Of a DNA stretch of 64,000 bases, positions 44,224 through 53,217 are shown in pieces (the stretch's first letter is position 1; the number at the start of each line of letters is the position of its first letter). The notes beneath the pieces were generated by a model, which saw only the letters and a program-made list of their open reading frames with translations, was not told the DNA's origin and did not search any database. The stretch is taken from positions 2,728,001 through 2,792,000 of the forward strand of contig NZ_CP101134.1 in assembly GCF_024296865.1 (NCBI RefSeq). Reading direction: 5' to 3'. Made by a program: the position numbers and the translations under genes. The stretch comes from Sphingobacterium sp. LZ7M1. Its GTDB lineage: Bacteria > Bacteroidota > Bacteroidia > Sphingobacteriales > Sphingobacteriaceae.

Positions 44224-45525
44224 TTATTTCATTTTAATGAAATACAATCTATTCCTATCTACGCTTTTGGTACTTGGAAGGATTTTCTGGGCAAAGCCAC
44301 TATTTCCATTATCGACAACTCCAAAATCATCATCATTAGAAACCACCAGAATATTTCCTTTTAACATAGTAAGACCTTCCGCCTTATCGTGTGGATAGAC
44401 CTCTGGTAGATCCTTTAATAAATCAATGGCTAGAGTCTTTGTAACTGGGGTAATACCAGCAGCAGCCAGTCCAGCTTGGTCCTTTAGTTCTTCAACAGTT
44501 TTTCCTTTAAACAATTTCCCTGAAGCAGCATTTGAGGCATCAGAGATATCAGTCGCTTTGCTGATGTCGATTTTGAATACCTTTTTGAATTGTGCAGGTT
44601 TTGCAGGATCAGCACCATAGAGACCGTCTCTTTCCAAGGCTAGGAAAGTCGTATTACTCAGGGCCAATATTTCACTTACACCGGTAAGTGAGGGGTTGTC
44701 CATCAGATAAGCGTATTGTTTTGTAGCTCCGGATGCGATGTCAAAGGTCAGGATACGAATGATCACTGAACCTGATATGGCAGCCGAACTGGGATTGTAC
44801 ATCGGGGATTGCATAATACCGACCAAGGTCTTGCCATCTGGGGTAATCGTCAAGCCTTCCATCCCTCTATTGGCCCTGCGATTAGCAAAGACAGCAGGAA
44901 TTTTACGGCCACCGAAGCCAGTTCCAAAAGGGTTGATACGTTCAATGGTCTTTCCAGTGATATCGGCATGAACGATATGTGGACCATATTCATCCGAGAT
45001 CCAGAACGTGCCGTCCGCGGCGATAACCAAACCTTCAGAGTCGATACCGTCTGCCGATGCTGCCAATTGCTGTCCATTCAGATCATAAGGAATTTCGCCC
45101 GTTGACCCCATTCCCTTTGGATTCGGTAAGCCATTTAACTTGGCACCTTTTTCATTCTTCAATTCGATTACTTGCTCCAGGACTAATTTCCCTTCCTTCA
45201 ACCTGAATTTTCCAATCTGTGGAGCGAAGTCCGACTTTCCAATGATAATAGCGTTCTTAGCCTGTCCAGCTACATTGGCTCCTCGATCTGTCATCATATA
45301 AAATACTTCCGGATCATTCGGGTCTGCCACTATAGCGGAACCAAAACCACCATTATAGACTTTTACGCCATCTTTGGTCGTCATCAGTACATTGGGAGTT
45401 TCTACTTCCGCCATAGCAGGATAGTCTACAACTTTGGACTGGTTGTGATCTTGATCTTTTTCGCAAGAAGTTAGTGCTGCAATAAAGGTTAAAGCAGTCG
45501 CTAGTGTGTGAATTTGTTTTATCAT
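44224..45525 (-). CDS. Esterase-like/phytase-like beta-propeller lipoprotein
   Basis: A 433-residue protein with a lipoprotein signal (TFIAALTSC, Cys near 21). The mature part matches the phytase-like/esterase-like family (Phytase-like domain): GLPNPKGMGSTGEIPYDLNG, DSEGLVIAADGTFWISDEYGPHIV, NRGMEGLTITPDGKTL and a C-terminal HDKAEGLTMLKGNILVVSNDDDFGV. It is probably an outer-membrane or periplasmic phosphoester hydrolase or sugar-phosphate binding propeller; the substrate is unknown. Its 3' end is duplicated as a decayed copy at 43031-43270. The composition is core-like. Confidence 0.85.
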   Translation of the reverse strand: MIKQIHTLATALTFIAALTSCEKDQDHNQSKVVDYPAMAEVETPNVLMTTKDGVKVYNGGFGSAIVADPNDPEVFYMMTDRGANVAGQAKNAIIIGKSDFAPQIGKFRLKEGKLVLEQVIELKNEKGAKLNGLPNPKGMGSTGEIPYDLNGQQLAASADGIDSEGLVIAADGTFWISDEYGPHIVHADITGKTIERINPFGTGFGGRKIPAVFANRRANRGMEGLTITPDGKTLVGIMQSPMYNPSSAAISGSVIIRILTFDIASGATKQYAYLMDNPSLTGVSEILALSNTTFLALERDGLYGADPAKPAQFKKVFKIDISKATDISDASNAASGKLFKGKTVEELKDQAGLAAAGITPVTKTLAIDLLKDLPEVYPHDKAEGLTMLKGNILVVSNDDDFGVVDNGNSGFAQKILPSTKSVDRNRLYFIKMK

Positions 45526-45720
45526 TAATATAGCTTAATAAATTGGCACAAATAAAGATGTTGAATATGAAACAGATGTTAAGCAATGGTGAAATTATTA
45601 TCATTGCTAGAAATATACCTTCTTAGATATATCATAATAGTCTCCCTCCCTATTTTGATTCCCCAACAATTCTTTCTAAATTCATGATAACAACATCAAT
45701 CACCATAATTATCAATCATT

Positions 45721-45927
45721 ATGAACTTACTTTTCTTAGGCAGTTTAATAGCTAGTGCGATTTGGATAATTATGTTATTTATTACAGTCTTTTCCATCTA
45801 CCATATCGTCACGAACCGAGAACTATCCAGTGGCCAAAGAGTGGTCTGGATATTGGTTGTATTGGTTTTTAATGTGATTGGTTCAATTATCTACTTAGCC
45901 TTGAATAATTCCAAAAAAGCAGCATAG
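45721..45927 (+). CDS. PLDc_N-type small membrane protein
   Basis: A 68-residue protein with two membrane helices (about 4-28 and 43-60) joined by a short loop TNRELSSGQRVVW. It matches the stand-alone phospholipase-D N-terminal (PLDc_N) domain common in Bacteroidota. There is no catalytic HKD motif, so it is not itself a phospholipase. Single gene with its own leader. Confidence 0.75.
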   Translation: MNLLFLGSLIASAIWIIMLFITVFSIYHIVTNRELSSGQRVVWILVVLVFNVIGSIIYLALNNSKKAA

Positions 45928-46011
45928 CCTATATTTAGCTTAACATTTCCGATTTCCTTTATTTTCTTTGGTATATCCCCTATTTTACCATTTACCGGAT
46001 CCACAGATTTT

Positions 46012-46019
46012 TATCTTTG
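46012..46019 (+). promoter_or_regulatory. -7 promoter box of the small lipoprotein gene
   Basis: TATCTTTG matches TAnnTTTG exactly and is followed by GCAGG. Transcription would start near 46025, so the in-frame ATG at 46017 could not be used; the start at 46065 is the likely one. Confidence 0.5.
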
Positions 46020-46064
46020 GCAGGGAAATTGTTTCGTGTCAAGAAATCACACAATCTACTTAAT

Positions 46065-46463
46065 ATGAAAAAGCAATTACACTTTATGCTATTTATTGCA
46101 TTGGGTCTTATTGGAACAACGTCTTGTAGCAAAGACAGTAATTTGAAGCCTATTGATGCTGTGGGGAGTTACCAGGGAGATTTGAGCATTCATCTTTCTA
46201 ACGGCAAGTTCACCAGTTATGACAATAGCATCGTAACGGTTACTCAAGCGGGTGAAGACCAGTTAAAATTCACGACAAATGCAGCTTCGGGAAGTGTTTC
46301 GGAAACTTTTGATGTCTATGAGCAGAACGGTACGATGAGCAATGATGACGATGATCCAAAGGGAGTATTCGTATATATCAAAGACGAAAACTCATTATCG
46401 GTTTCTACGCTTGGAAGTAAAGCAACTAAGCAGATCCTAATTACCGGTAAAAAAATCAATTAA
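46065..46463 (+). CDS. Small hypothetical lipoprotein
   Basis: About 132 residues from MKKQLHFMLFIALGLIGTTSC, a clear lipoprotein signal with Cys at 21. The mature part is a short beta-rich domain (SYQGDLSIHLSNGKFTSYDNS ...). It looks like the small lipocalin-like or DUF-type lipoproteins of Bacteroidota, but I cannot name the family. An upstream in-frame start (46017) lies in the promoter and is rejected. The gene ends 5 bases before a bidirectional terminator shared with the convergent gene. Confidence 0.7.
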   Translation: MKKQLHFMLFIALGLIGTTSCSKDSNLKPIDAVGSYQGDLSIHLSNGKFTSYDNSIVTVTQAGEDQLKFTTNAASGSVSETFDVYEQNGTMSNDDDDPKGVFVYIKDENSLSVSTLGSKATKQILITGKKIN

Positions 46464-46467
46464 AATC

Positions 46468-46500
46468 AATAAAGCCTAATTTTTCGGATTAGGCTTTATT
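46468..46500. terminator. Bidirectional terminator
   Basis: A 13-bp perfect inverted repeat, AATAAAGCCTAAT (46468-46480) with ATTAGGCTTTATT (46488-46500) and a 7-base loop, lies between two convergent genes. It can serve both strands. Confidence 0.85.
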
Positions 46501-46510
46501 CGAAATATTA

Positions 46511-46966
46511 TCATGGTCTTCCTTTTCCCCGCCTATCATTCATATACAAACAGTACATATTCCAGGTAGGTGAATAATTTTCTTCTAGATACCATTCCAA
46601 ACGGGACTTAGTAATGGTTTGGTTATTAAAGTGACTTCCATATAGCGACATGGTTTGATCAGATTCTTGACTCAGCCAGTTTACTAAATCAGTATCTGAT
46701 TCGCAGCTTGCCAGCATTGGTTCTGGTCCATAACCATCATTTACTACGCCTAGCATAAATTGTTGGTTGATAAAATACAGTCCCAGTCCGCAATAATCAC
46801 GATGGGAAAAATATAGGCCTGTATCCTCTCCTGGATTTTGCATCAGCTTTTTGCAGACTTTGCTCGCCAGGTCCGGGCCATATGGTTCAGCATCTAAACC
46901 TTGGTAGATTTCCAATCCAGATTTATCTAAGCTGTCTAACTCTATTTTTGGAATGTATAATTGCAT
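46511..46966 (-). CDS. Hypothetical protein
   Basis: A 151-residue soluble acidic protein, rich in Asp, Leu, Tyr and Ser, with no recognised motif (start MQLYIPKIELDSLDKSGLEI). Convergent with the lipoprotein gene and sharing its terminator. No signal peptide or membrane segment. Confidence 0.6.
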   Translation of the reverse strand: MQLYIPKIELDSLDKSGLEIYQGLDAEPYGPDLASKVCKKLMQNPGEDTGLYFSHRDYCGLGLYFINQQFMLGVVNDGYGPEPMLASCESDTDLVNWLSQESDQTMSLYGSHFNNQTITKSRLEWYLEENYSPTWNMYCLYMNDRRGKGRP

Positions 46967-47067
46967 GAAATCTGTGATAAATTAATGCCTGAAAAAAGAA
47001 TTTTACATAAATTAAGTAAATTTTGTAACGATTACCGAATTAGGATAACCAATTATTAAAACGGATT

Positions 47068-47175
47068 ATGAAAAATAAAAAAATCATACTAGGATTTGCA
47101 GCTTTGATTGCTGTATTGATGGTCTATAAGATTGCAGAAGCTGTAGGTAAGTTTGTCTATTACATTACGCATTGA
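47068..47175 (+). CDS. Tiny single-pass membrane protein (35 aa)
   Basis: ATG at 47068, TGA at 47173. Product: KNKK, then a membrane helix IILGFAALIAVLMVYK, then EAVGKFVYYITH. It shares the layout and C-terminal pattern VG-(E/K)F-x3-IT(K/H) with the 43-residue ORF at 43390. It stands alone with an AT-rich leader. Real status is supported by the paralogue only. Confidence 0.5.
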   Translation: MKNKKIILGFAALIAVLMVYKIAEAVGKFVYYITH

Positions 47176-47385
47176 TAAAGGAAATACGCTTTATCAAATA
47201 ACCATATGCAATTCATATTTCATTTAGGGAAACCTAGGCTCCAGTGCAAACATATGGAGCTATCAATTGTTAGAAATAAGGGTAATTAAACCCTACAGAC
47301 TGAGCTGATTGGGATTTTCATGGATTAAAAACCTTTAATTAATCAAAAAAAATCACTAGCTTATTTTTATATACTAATAATACCT

Positions 47386-47847
47386 ATGGTAATCATCAAT
47401 AATTACGAAGAGTACAAAACTTATGAAGGGAAAGAATTAGGTCTTTCTGAATGGCATTTAATTGACCAAAAACAGATCAATTTATTTGCTGATGCTACAT
47501 TGGACCATCAATGGATACATGTAGATGAGGAAAAATCGAAGAATGAAGGCCCATTTGGAACCACCATTGCACATGGCTACCTGACCCTATCCCTTATCCC
47601 CCATTTATGGAAGCAGATTGCGGATGTCAGGAATGTGAAGATGGAAATCAACTACGGTATTGAAAACCTTAAATTCGGGCAAGCAGTAAAAGTGAATACC
47701 CGTGTTCGATTGCATGCTCTGGTGAAATCTATCAACAACCTGCGTGGTACGGTAAAAGCGACCATTCAAGCTAAACTCATGAGTGAGGAGTCTGACAAAC
47801 CTGTCTATGTAGGTGATGTAATCTTTCTGTACAGTTTTAAAGACTAA
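47386..47847 (+). CDS. MaoC family (R)-specific enoyl-CoA hydratase
   Basis: A 153-residue hot-dog-fold protein with the hydratase motif: DHQWIHVDEEKSKNEGPFGTT then IAHGYLTLSL, which contains the catalytic Asp and His positions of MaoC-type hydratases. It adds water across the double bond of a trans-2-enoyl-CoA. Length is typical of the short single-domain form. It precedes the ligase-associated genes by 19 bases and is possibly cotranscribed, without an obvious functional link. Confidence 0.88.
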   Translation: MVIINNYEEYKTYEGKELGLSEWHLIDQKQINLFADATLDHQWIHVDEEKSKNEGPFGTTIAHGYLTLSLIPHLWKQIADVRNVKMEINYGIENLKFGQAVKVNTRVRLHALVKSINNLRGTVKATIQAKLMSEESDKPVYVGDVIFLYSFKD

Positions 47848-47866
47848 AACCTAAAGCCTTGGGCCT

Positions 47867-48871
47867 ATGTTGGAATTTCGGAGAGAAGGGATATATTGTG
47901 CTCAAGGAAACTTCTATATTGATCCTTGGTTGCCGGTGGATTATGCCATTATTACGCATGCACACGCAGACCATGCCCGGATAGGTATGAAGCGGTATCT
48001 ATGCCATGAACTGACGGCTCCGATACTCAAACTGCGGCTAGGACAGGATATTAAGGTTCAGACACTGGATTACAACCAAGCTATCGAAATCAATTCGGTA
48101 AGGGTTTCCCTGCACCCTGCAGGGCATTTAATTGGTTCGGCACAGGTTCGATTGGAATTTCAGGGGAAAGTAACGGTTGTCTCCGGGGACTATAAAATCC
48201 AGGATGATGGCCTCTCCACTCCTTTTGAACCGATCCGTTGCCATGAGTTCATTTCTGAAAGCACCTTTGGTCTGCCCATCTACAATTGGCTACCGGTTGA
48301 CGAAATCAACCAAAACCTTGGGGAATGGGTGGCCAATAATAAACGAAATGGAAATAATTCGATAATCATCGGCTATGCCTTAGGAAAGGCTCAACGTATC
48401 ATGAAGGCGTTGGAAGGTTTTGATGACCTATATGTGCATTATGCCATTTCCAGGATCAATGCAGCTTTTACCGAAAGTGGCATTTCCTTACCTGCCTATA
48501 AAACTATTGATTTCAATGATCGCCCAAAGGACATGAAAGGCGAAATTATCATTGTACCTCCTTCCCTATTTGGTTCCAATATCTTGAAGAATATTCCCAA
48601 TGCACAAACGGCAATCTGTTCTGGATGGATGCAGGTTCGCGGTGCCCGGCGATGGCGCAGTGCTGATGCGGGATTTGCCATCAGTGACCATGCCGATTGG
48701 CCAGGCCTATTGACTGCGGTGCGTGAAACAGCTGCGGAAAAGGTATATGTTACGCACGGTTTTAAAGCAGAATTTTCGAGGTACCTCAATGAAATAGGCA
48801 TTGAAGCTGAGGAAATTACAACTGCTTTTGGCAGCGAAGAAGAAACTGATGAACAGCTAATCAAGGAATAA
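47867..48871 (+). CDS. Ligase-associated DNA exonuclease
   Basis: A 334-residue metallo-beta-lactamase-fold nuclease: THAHADHAR (metal-binding motif), a second metal motif region HPAGHLIGSAQVRLE, and SDHADWPGL near the C-terminus. It matches the family always found next to the bacterial ATP-dependent ligase of the LPD type (3' exonuclease acting in repair). The stop lies 2 bases before the ligase ATG, so both are one operon. Confidence 0.93.
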   Translation: MLEFRREGIYCAQGNFYIDPWLPVDYAIITHAHADHARIGMKRYLCHELTAPILKLRLGQDIKVQTLDYNQAIEINSVRVSLHPAGHLIGSAQVRLEFQGKVTVVSGDYKIQDDGLSTPFEPIRCHEFISESTFGLPIYNWLPVDEINQNLGEWVANNKRNGNNSIIIGYALGKAQRIMKALEGFDDLYVHYAISRINAAFTESGISLPAYKTIDFNDRPKDMKGEIIIVPPSLFGSNILKNIPNAQTAICSGWMQVRGARRWRSADAGFAISDHADWPGLLTAVRETAAEKVYVTHGFKAEFSRYLNEIGIEAEEITTAFGSEEETDEQLIKE

Positions 48872-48872
48872 G

Positions 48873-50450
48873 ATGAAGGTACTGGCAAGACTGATAAATG
48901 CGCTGGACAGCAGCAATAAGACCAATAGCAAAATCCTAGCTATTGAACAGTTCCTCGCTGAATCTTCCGAATTGGATAAGTATTGGTTCATCCGTCTCTT
49001 TACGGGAAAAAGGCCGCGCCGTTCTGTCAAGACCAATATCATGCGTCAATTGGCCATTGAATACAGTGGCATTCCTGAATGGCTGTTTCTGGAATCATAT
49101 ACAGCTGTAGGTGATCTGGCGGAGACCATTGCCTTGATCATACCGCCCGCCAAACATACTGTCGAAAAAAGCTTGGACCAGTGGATTCAGGAAATCATGG
49201 CTCTTCAGGGAAAACCTGATGATGTAATCAAATCTTACATCCTCACTTCATGGGAAAGCCTGGGACAGACCGAACGCTTTGTGTTCAATAAACTTATGGG
49301 CAGTAGTTTTAGGATCGGTGTATCTTCTAAAACGCTCATTAATGCTTTTGCCAAGTATTATGATTTGGATGCAAACCTGGTAGCCCATAGCCTTATGTCG
49401 GATTGGGATCCTGAATTGCTCTCCTTTGAAAAATTTATCAAGGGGGAACATATCAACATCAACCTATCCGTTCCCTATCCCTTTAGCCTTGCAAATCCCT
49501 TGGTTCAGGATCTTGAAAGTCTAGGCATGGAGCAAGATTGGCAAGTGGAATATAAATGGGATGGAATCCGCGGACAGGTAATCAAACGGGAAGGCGAAAC
49601 CTTTATTTGGTCGCGTGGTGAGGAGCTGGTAAATGAGCAATTCCCCGAACTATTGGAAGATCTGAAAGAGGTGGATTTTGATTTTGTCATCGATGGAGAG
49701 ATCGTTCCTTATGATGAAAATGGCGTCATGACCTTCAATCAATTGCAGAGAAGGCTGAACCGGAAGAATATTTCCAAGAAAATGATGCAAGAGGTCCCTA
49801 TAAAATTTATTGCCTTTGACATCTTGGAACTGAACCGACAGGATATACGAGACATGGCACTGAAGGAGAGAAGGAAAATATTAGAAGACCTCCTGGGTAA
49901 ATTGAATTCAGAAAATTTCTTATTATCGGAATTATTGGATTTCAGCGATTGGAATTCACTCAATAAGGTTCGGGAATCCTCTGGAAATATAAATGCAGAA
50001 GGTTTGATGTTAAAGGCCAAAGATTCGGCCTATCAGGTTGGGAGAAAGAAAGGTTTCTGGTGGAAATGGAAGGTGGATCCGATGAGCATCGATGCCGTAC
50101 TGATCTATGCACAACGGGGTAGCGGCCGCCGTAGTGGGCACTACACCGACTATACCTTTGCCGTGAAAGACGGGGATAAATTGGTAACCATTGCCAAGGC
50201 CTATTCAGGACTCAGTAACACGGAAATCGCTGAGGTCAGCAAGTTCGTTCGTGAAAACTCTATAGAGAAATTTGGCCCTGTTCGTACCGTAAAACCTGAA
50301 TTGGTTTTCGAGATAGCCTTCGAAGGCATTGCCCCAAGTAACAGACATAAGTCGGGCGTCGCCCTCAGGTTCCCCAGAATTGTTCGCTGGCGAAAAGATA
50401 AACTCCCTTCAGAAATAGATGATATCCAAGAAATCAAAAAGCTGATCTAG
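48873..50450 (+). CDS. ATP-dependent DNA ligase (ligase-associated repair system)
   Basis: A 525-residue ATP-dependent DNA ligase. N-terminal DNA-binding domain, nucleotidyltransferase domain with the adenylated lysine in EYKWDGIRGQ (Lys228) and DGEIV, and a C-terminal OB domain. Bacteroidota use this enzyme with the exonuclease encoded immediately upstream. The partner helicase (Lhr-like) and phosphatase of the complete four-gene system were not seen in this window; the helicase on the other strand is of a different type. Confidence 0.95.
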   Translation: MKVLARLINALDSSNKTNSKILAIEQFLAESSELDKYWFIRLFTGKRPRRSVKTNIMRQLAIEYSGIPEWLFLESYTAVGDLAETIALIIPPAKHTVEKSLDQWIQEIMALQGKPDDVIKSYILTSWESLGQTERFVFNKLMGSSFRIGVSSKTLINAFAKYYDLDANLVAHSLMSDWDPELLSFEKFIKGEHININLSVPYPFSLANPLVQDLESLGMEQDWQVEYKWDGIRGQVIKREGETFIWSRGEELVNEQFPELLEDLKEVDFDFVIDGEIVPYDENGVMTFNQLQRRLNRKNISKKMMQEVPIKFIAFDILELNRQDIRDMALKERRKILEDLLGKLNSENFLLSELLDFSDWNSLNKVRESSGNINAEGLMLKAKDSAYQVGRKKGFWWKWKVDPMSIDAVLIYAQRGSGRRSGHYTDYTFAVKDGDKLVTIAKAYSGLSNTEIAEVSKFVRENSIEKFGPVRTVKPELVFEIAFEGIAPSNRHKSGVALRFPRIVRWRKDKLPSEIDDIQEIKKLI

Positions 50451-50454
50451 GTGC

Positions 50455-51729
50455 TTACCTCTTTTTATTCTTTTTGGTCATCTTAGCTTTCACTCCACTC
50501 CCATAATTGTAGGTCTTACTGTTGCTTTCCTTCTTTTTATGGAAGGCTCCCCCTCTACTTTCATCCTCAACAGCTTTTTCTTTAGATACCTCAGATGGTT
50601 TATAGATCGTTAGATCCTCCGGAAGTGGCATCACAGGGATCTTTTTGCCAATACTCTGTTCGATTTTCTTAACCTCAGGAAGCTCAATGTCGGTAGCAAA
50701 GCTGATGGCGATAACCTCATCTTCACCAATCTTCAGGACATGCTTAATAAATTCTTCCCTGTTCTCTGGAATTTCAAAATGGAAGATAAAAGGTACAGCG
50801 CTTAAGTCTATATCCTCAAGGCCTTCATTGGCTACGATCAGGATACGGCATTCGGGCCTCTGTTTAAAGATATTGATATCATCAAAGCCATAGTCATCAT
50901 GGAACATAGGCCTATAGATAGCAGCAACACCCTTTTTGGCATGTAGCCTATCCAATAGGTTATGGGCAGTATGTTTGGTATTTACAAAGACAACTACTTT
51001 ATCGAAAACTTCATCATCAGCCATTAGATCATTCAAAAGGTTGATCTTTGTACTGAAATTAGGCACCTGATAAAGCATCAGTTCATGGGTGTCATGACTG
51101 TTTTCGCCAAGCTCATCCACTTCTACAAGGGTTGCATAAGGCATAAAACCGTCAATCATCAGATGCAGCTTTTCATGTTCAACGGTACTGAAGCATAGGT
51201 ATTGCACTTTCCCACAACTTTGCGCCAATTCGCGAACGTTGGTTTGCATCCCTTGCTTTACGATTTCTTCTGCATCATCGATCACAAAGGTTTCGATACG
51301 GTTTAGGTTAAGGCCCAGTTTCAAATAGACCGCCCGCGCACGGGCAGGTGTAGCCACAACGATATCTACACCTCGGACCAGGTCTTCGATCTCCTCTTCC
51401 ATCCCTCCGCTGGTCTTAAGTCCCATAATATGCAGATTCTTATTACGGCTTACGGCATAAAAACGCTCTACGATTTCAGCGATTCTTTCTTCATTTGGTG
51501 CTAAGACTAAAACTTTAGGAGCTTCATCGTCGGTATATTTCAACCGCATCAATACCCCAAGGACATAAGTCGTGGTTTTTCCGGCACCTTCTGGAGCAAT
51601 GCCGAGGATGCTATGTCCACCGACGATGCGTGAAAGAGCATTTAACTGGAATTCCTTGGCTGTAAAATAACCCAATTCGTTCATCGATGCATGGAGACGC
51701 TTGCTAAGTTTTAATTTATCTAAAGACAC
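50455..51729 (-). CDS. DEAD-box helicase-like protein with degenerate motifs
   Basis: A 424-residue SF2 protein. The N-terminal region and Walker A (APEGAGKTT) resemble DEAD-box enzymes, with VLAPNEERI, VVATPARA and VVFVNTKH following the usual order. Several catalytic motifs are altered: DEAD reads DDAE, the SAT motif reads STV, and the arginine-finger motif HRxGRxxR is replaced by KHVLKIGED. It may bind RNA but hydrolyse ATP weakly or not at all. A C-terminal Lys/Arg-rich tail ends the protein. It converges with the ligase gene, with 4 bases between stops. Confidence 0.85.
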   Translation of the reverse strand: MSLDKLKLSKRLHASMNELGYFTAKEFQLNALSRIVGGHSILGIAPEGAGKTTTYVLGVLMRLKYTDDEAPKVLVLAPNEERIAEIVERFYAVSRNKNLHIMGLKTSGGMEEEIEDLVRGVDIVVATPARARAVYLKLGLNLNRIETFVIDDAEEIVKQGMQTNVRELAQSCGKVQYLCFSTVEHEKLHLMIDGFMPYATLVEVDELGENSHDTHELMLYQVPNFSTKINLLNDLMADDEVFDKVVVFVNTKHTAHNLLDRLHAKKGVAAIYRPMFHDDYGFDDINIFKQRPECRILIVANEGLEDIDLSAVPFIFHFEIPENREEFIKHVLKIGEDEVIAISFATDIELPEVKKIEQSIGKKIPVMPLPEDLTIYKPSEVSKEKAVEDESRGGAFHKKKESNSKTYNYGSGVKAKMTKKNKKR

Positions 51730-51759
51730 TGCTGAATATTTAAAATGAATGTAAAGCTA

Positions 51760-51767
51760 CAAAGTTA
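51760..51767 (-). promoter_or_regulatory. -7 promoter box of the helicase-like gene
   Basis: Minus-strand TAACTTTG is a full match to TAnnTTTG, about 31 bases before the ATG at 51729. No -33 element was identified. Confidence 0.45.
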
Positions 51768-51849
51768 GTTAAATTAATACAGTCTAGGCGTATTGGCGCA
51801 TCATTTACAGCCAAGGATACTTCATAATGATCCTTTTTAGAGTAAAATA

Positions 51850-52335
51850 TTATGAAAGTTCCTTTTCTGAAAGTATAATTCCATCCTCATCAGCATAGAT
51901 AAAATGGCCAGGAATAAAATCTACATCGGCAAAATGAAGGGTCAAGTCTCTTTCGCCTTGCACCTCTTTGGCGCTACGGTGTGGATTGCTGTACAAGGCA
52001 AGAACCGCCATATCCACCTCAGCAATTTCCAAAACGTCACGGATCGCGCCATTGATCAATACGCCAGACCAACCATTCTCCTGTGCCATAGCTGCAATAT
52101 TGCCGCCGACCAAAGCCCTACGATCTGAACCAGCACCATCAACTACCAACACCTTTCCATTGCCATCTTCCTCCAATATCGCACGGATCAATTCATTGGC
52201 TTCAAAAACTTTCACAGTTACAATCTGTCCATGAAAACTCTTCTTCTTCCCATAATTCATGAATCCAATGGGTTTTACAACCTGAAGGTTTGGCATATAC
52301 GCATCACATAGATCGGCAGTTAAAATCATCTTCAT
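51850..52335 (-). CDS. RraA family protein
   Basis: A 161-residue protein of the RraA/HMG aldolase fold: GNIAAMAQENGWSGVLINGAIRD with the conserved Asp-Arg region, and a C-terminal YADEDGIIL. RraA inhibits RNase E in Proteobacteria, whereas related proteins are class II HMG/CHA aldolases. The residue pattern (NGAIRD...DEDG) fits either. Single gene with its own promoter. Confidence 0.85.
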   Translation of the reverse strand: MKMILTADLCDAYMPNLQVVKPIGFMNYGKKKSFHGQIVTVKVFEANELIRAILEEDGNGKVLVVDGAGSDRRALVGGNIAAMAQENGWSGVLINGAIRDVLEIAEVDMAVLALYSNPHRSAKEVQGERDLTLHFADVDFIPGHFIYADEDGIILSEKELS

Positions 52336-52377
52336 ATTTTCTAATATTAATTACAGCTATTTTTTATAAATATGGCG

Positions 52378-52385
52378 CAAAGATA
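52378..52385 (-). promoter_or_regulatory. -7 promoter box of the RraA-like gene
   Basis: Minus-strand TATCTTTG, followed by GCGCC, about 43 bases before the ATG. It is the same box as at mnmE (6030) and the lipoprotein gene (46012). Confidence 0.5.
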
Positions 52386-52548
52386 GCTTTCAAAAAAGCA
52401 ATTGTGCAGCTTCACTCAAAAGAATATTTACATGTTTCATAATTTTTACTTTCAGTTAATAATAAAGGCTAATACTAATTTCTTAAAGCTTTATTCGTAA
52501 ATTTTGAATGATTTAAATTAAATTCCTTCAATTTCAAATTGATAAGTC

Positions 52549-53207
52549 ATGATAGCTAGACATTTACTACTCTTCCTCGCACTCCTATTCATTCATATAA
52601 ATGCAACTCAAGCGCAGGTTAAAGATACCTTGGTCTTTAAGGAGTATAACGATGAGGGAGACATAACTCTGTTCTTTGTGCAAGAAGGAAATAAATCATG
52701 GCCAATGGTCTTCATGGCTAAAAAAGAACCTAGCAAGGATTTGCTGCGTGGTGATATCATTGAAGTGCTATGGAAAGAGGAGGAAATTAAAAATATTGAT
52801 GGTGATTTGATGGAAATCAATCAAGTCCTCTTGGATTATACAAAATTAATGGATGGAAAGGTACATGCACTCCGAAGAGCTTATCCAAACCTCCTACAAT
52901 ATGCCAAATCTCCTGATCTACAATTAACAGATTCCTACCTTGCATATTTTTAACTGCATACTTAGAATACTATCTTGCCTATAGCACCCAACCTCTCACC
53001 AAAGAAATCCTAAAGGAAAAGGATCAGGCCAAGATGATTTATCAAATCGATGAAATAACTTTTGAAGACCGACCCTATATGGTCATTGGCCTTGGAACAG
53101 ACCAAGATAATAAGCAGAATATTTTACAATGGCTGTATATCGATAATGAAAATAGAAAACTTTATGAGTACGACATCATCAATCAAAGACTAATTGAATT
53201 CTATTGA
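52549..53207 (+). pseudogene. Secreted hypothetical protein, frameshifted in a T-run
   Basis: The first 134 codons begin with a signal peptide (MIARHLLLFLALLFIHINATQAQ) and stop at 52953. The stop TAA starts with the last T of a five-T run (52947-52951). Adding one T continues as LAYFLTAYLEYYLAYSTQPLTKEI and stays open to a TGA at 53205-53207, giving about 219 residues that end RLIEFY. The downstream part is clearly protein-like. Same pattern (one T missing in a T-run) as the gene at 43620. No family recognised. Confidence 0.7.
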
Positions 53208-53217
53208 TTGCCCAATC

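Noticed and set aside
46017..46064. Earlier ATG-type start for the small lipoprotein
   Set aside because: It lies inside the promoter box, and the lipoprotein signal begins at 46065.
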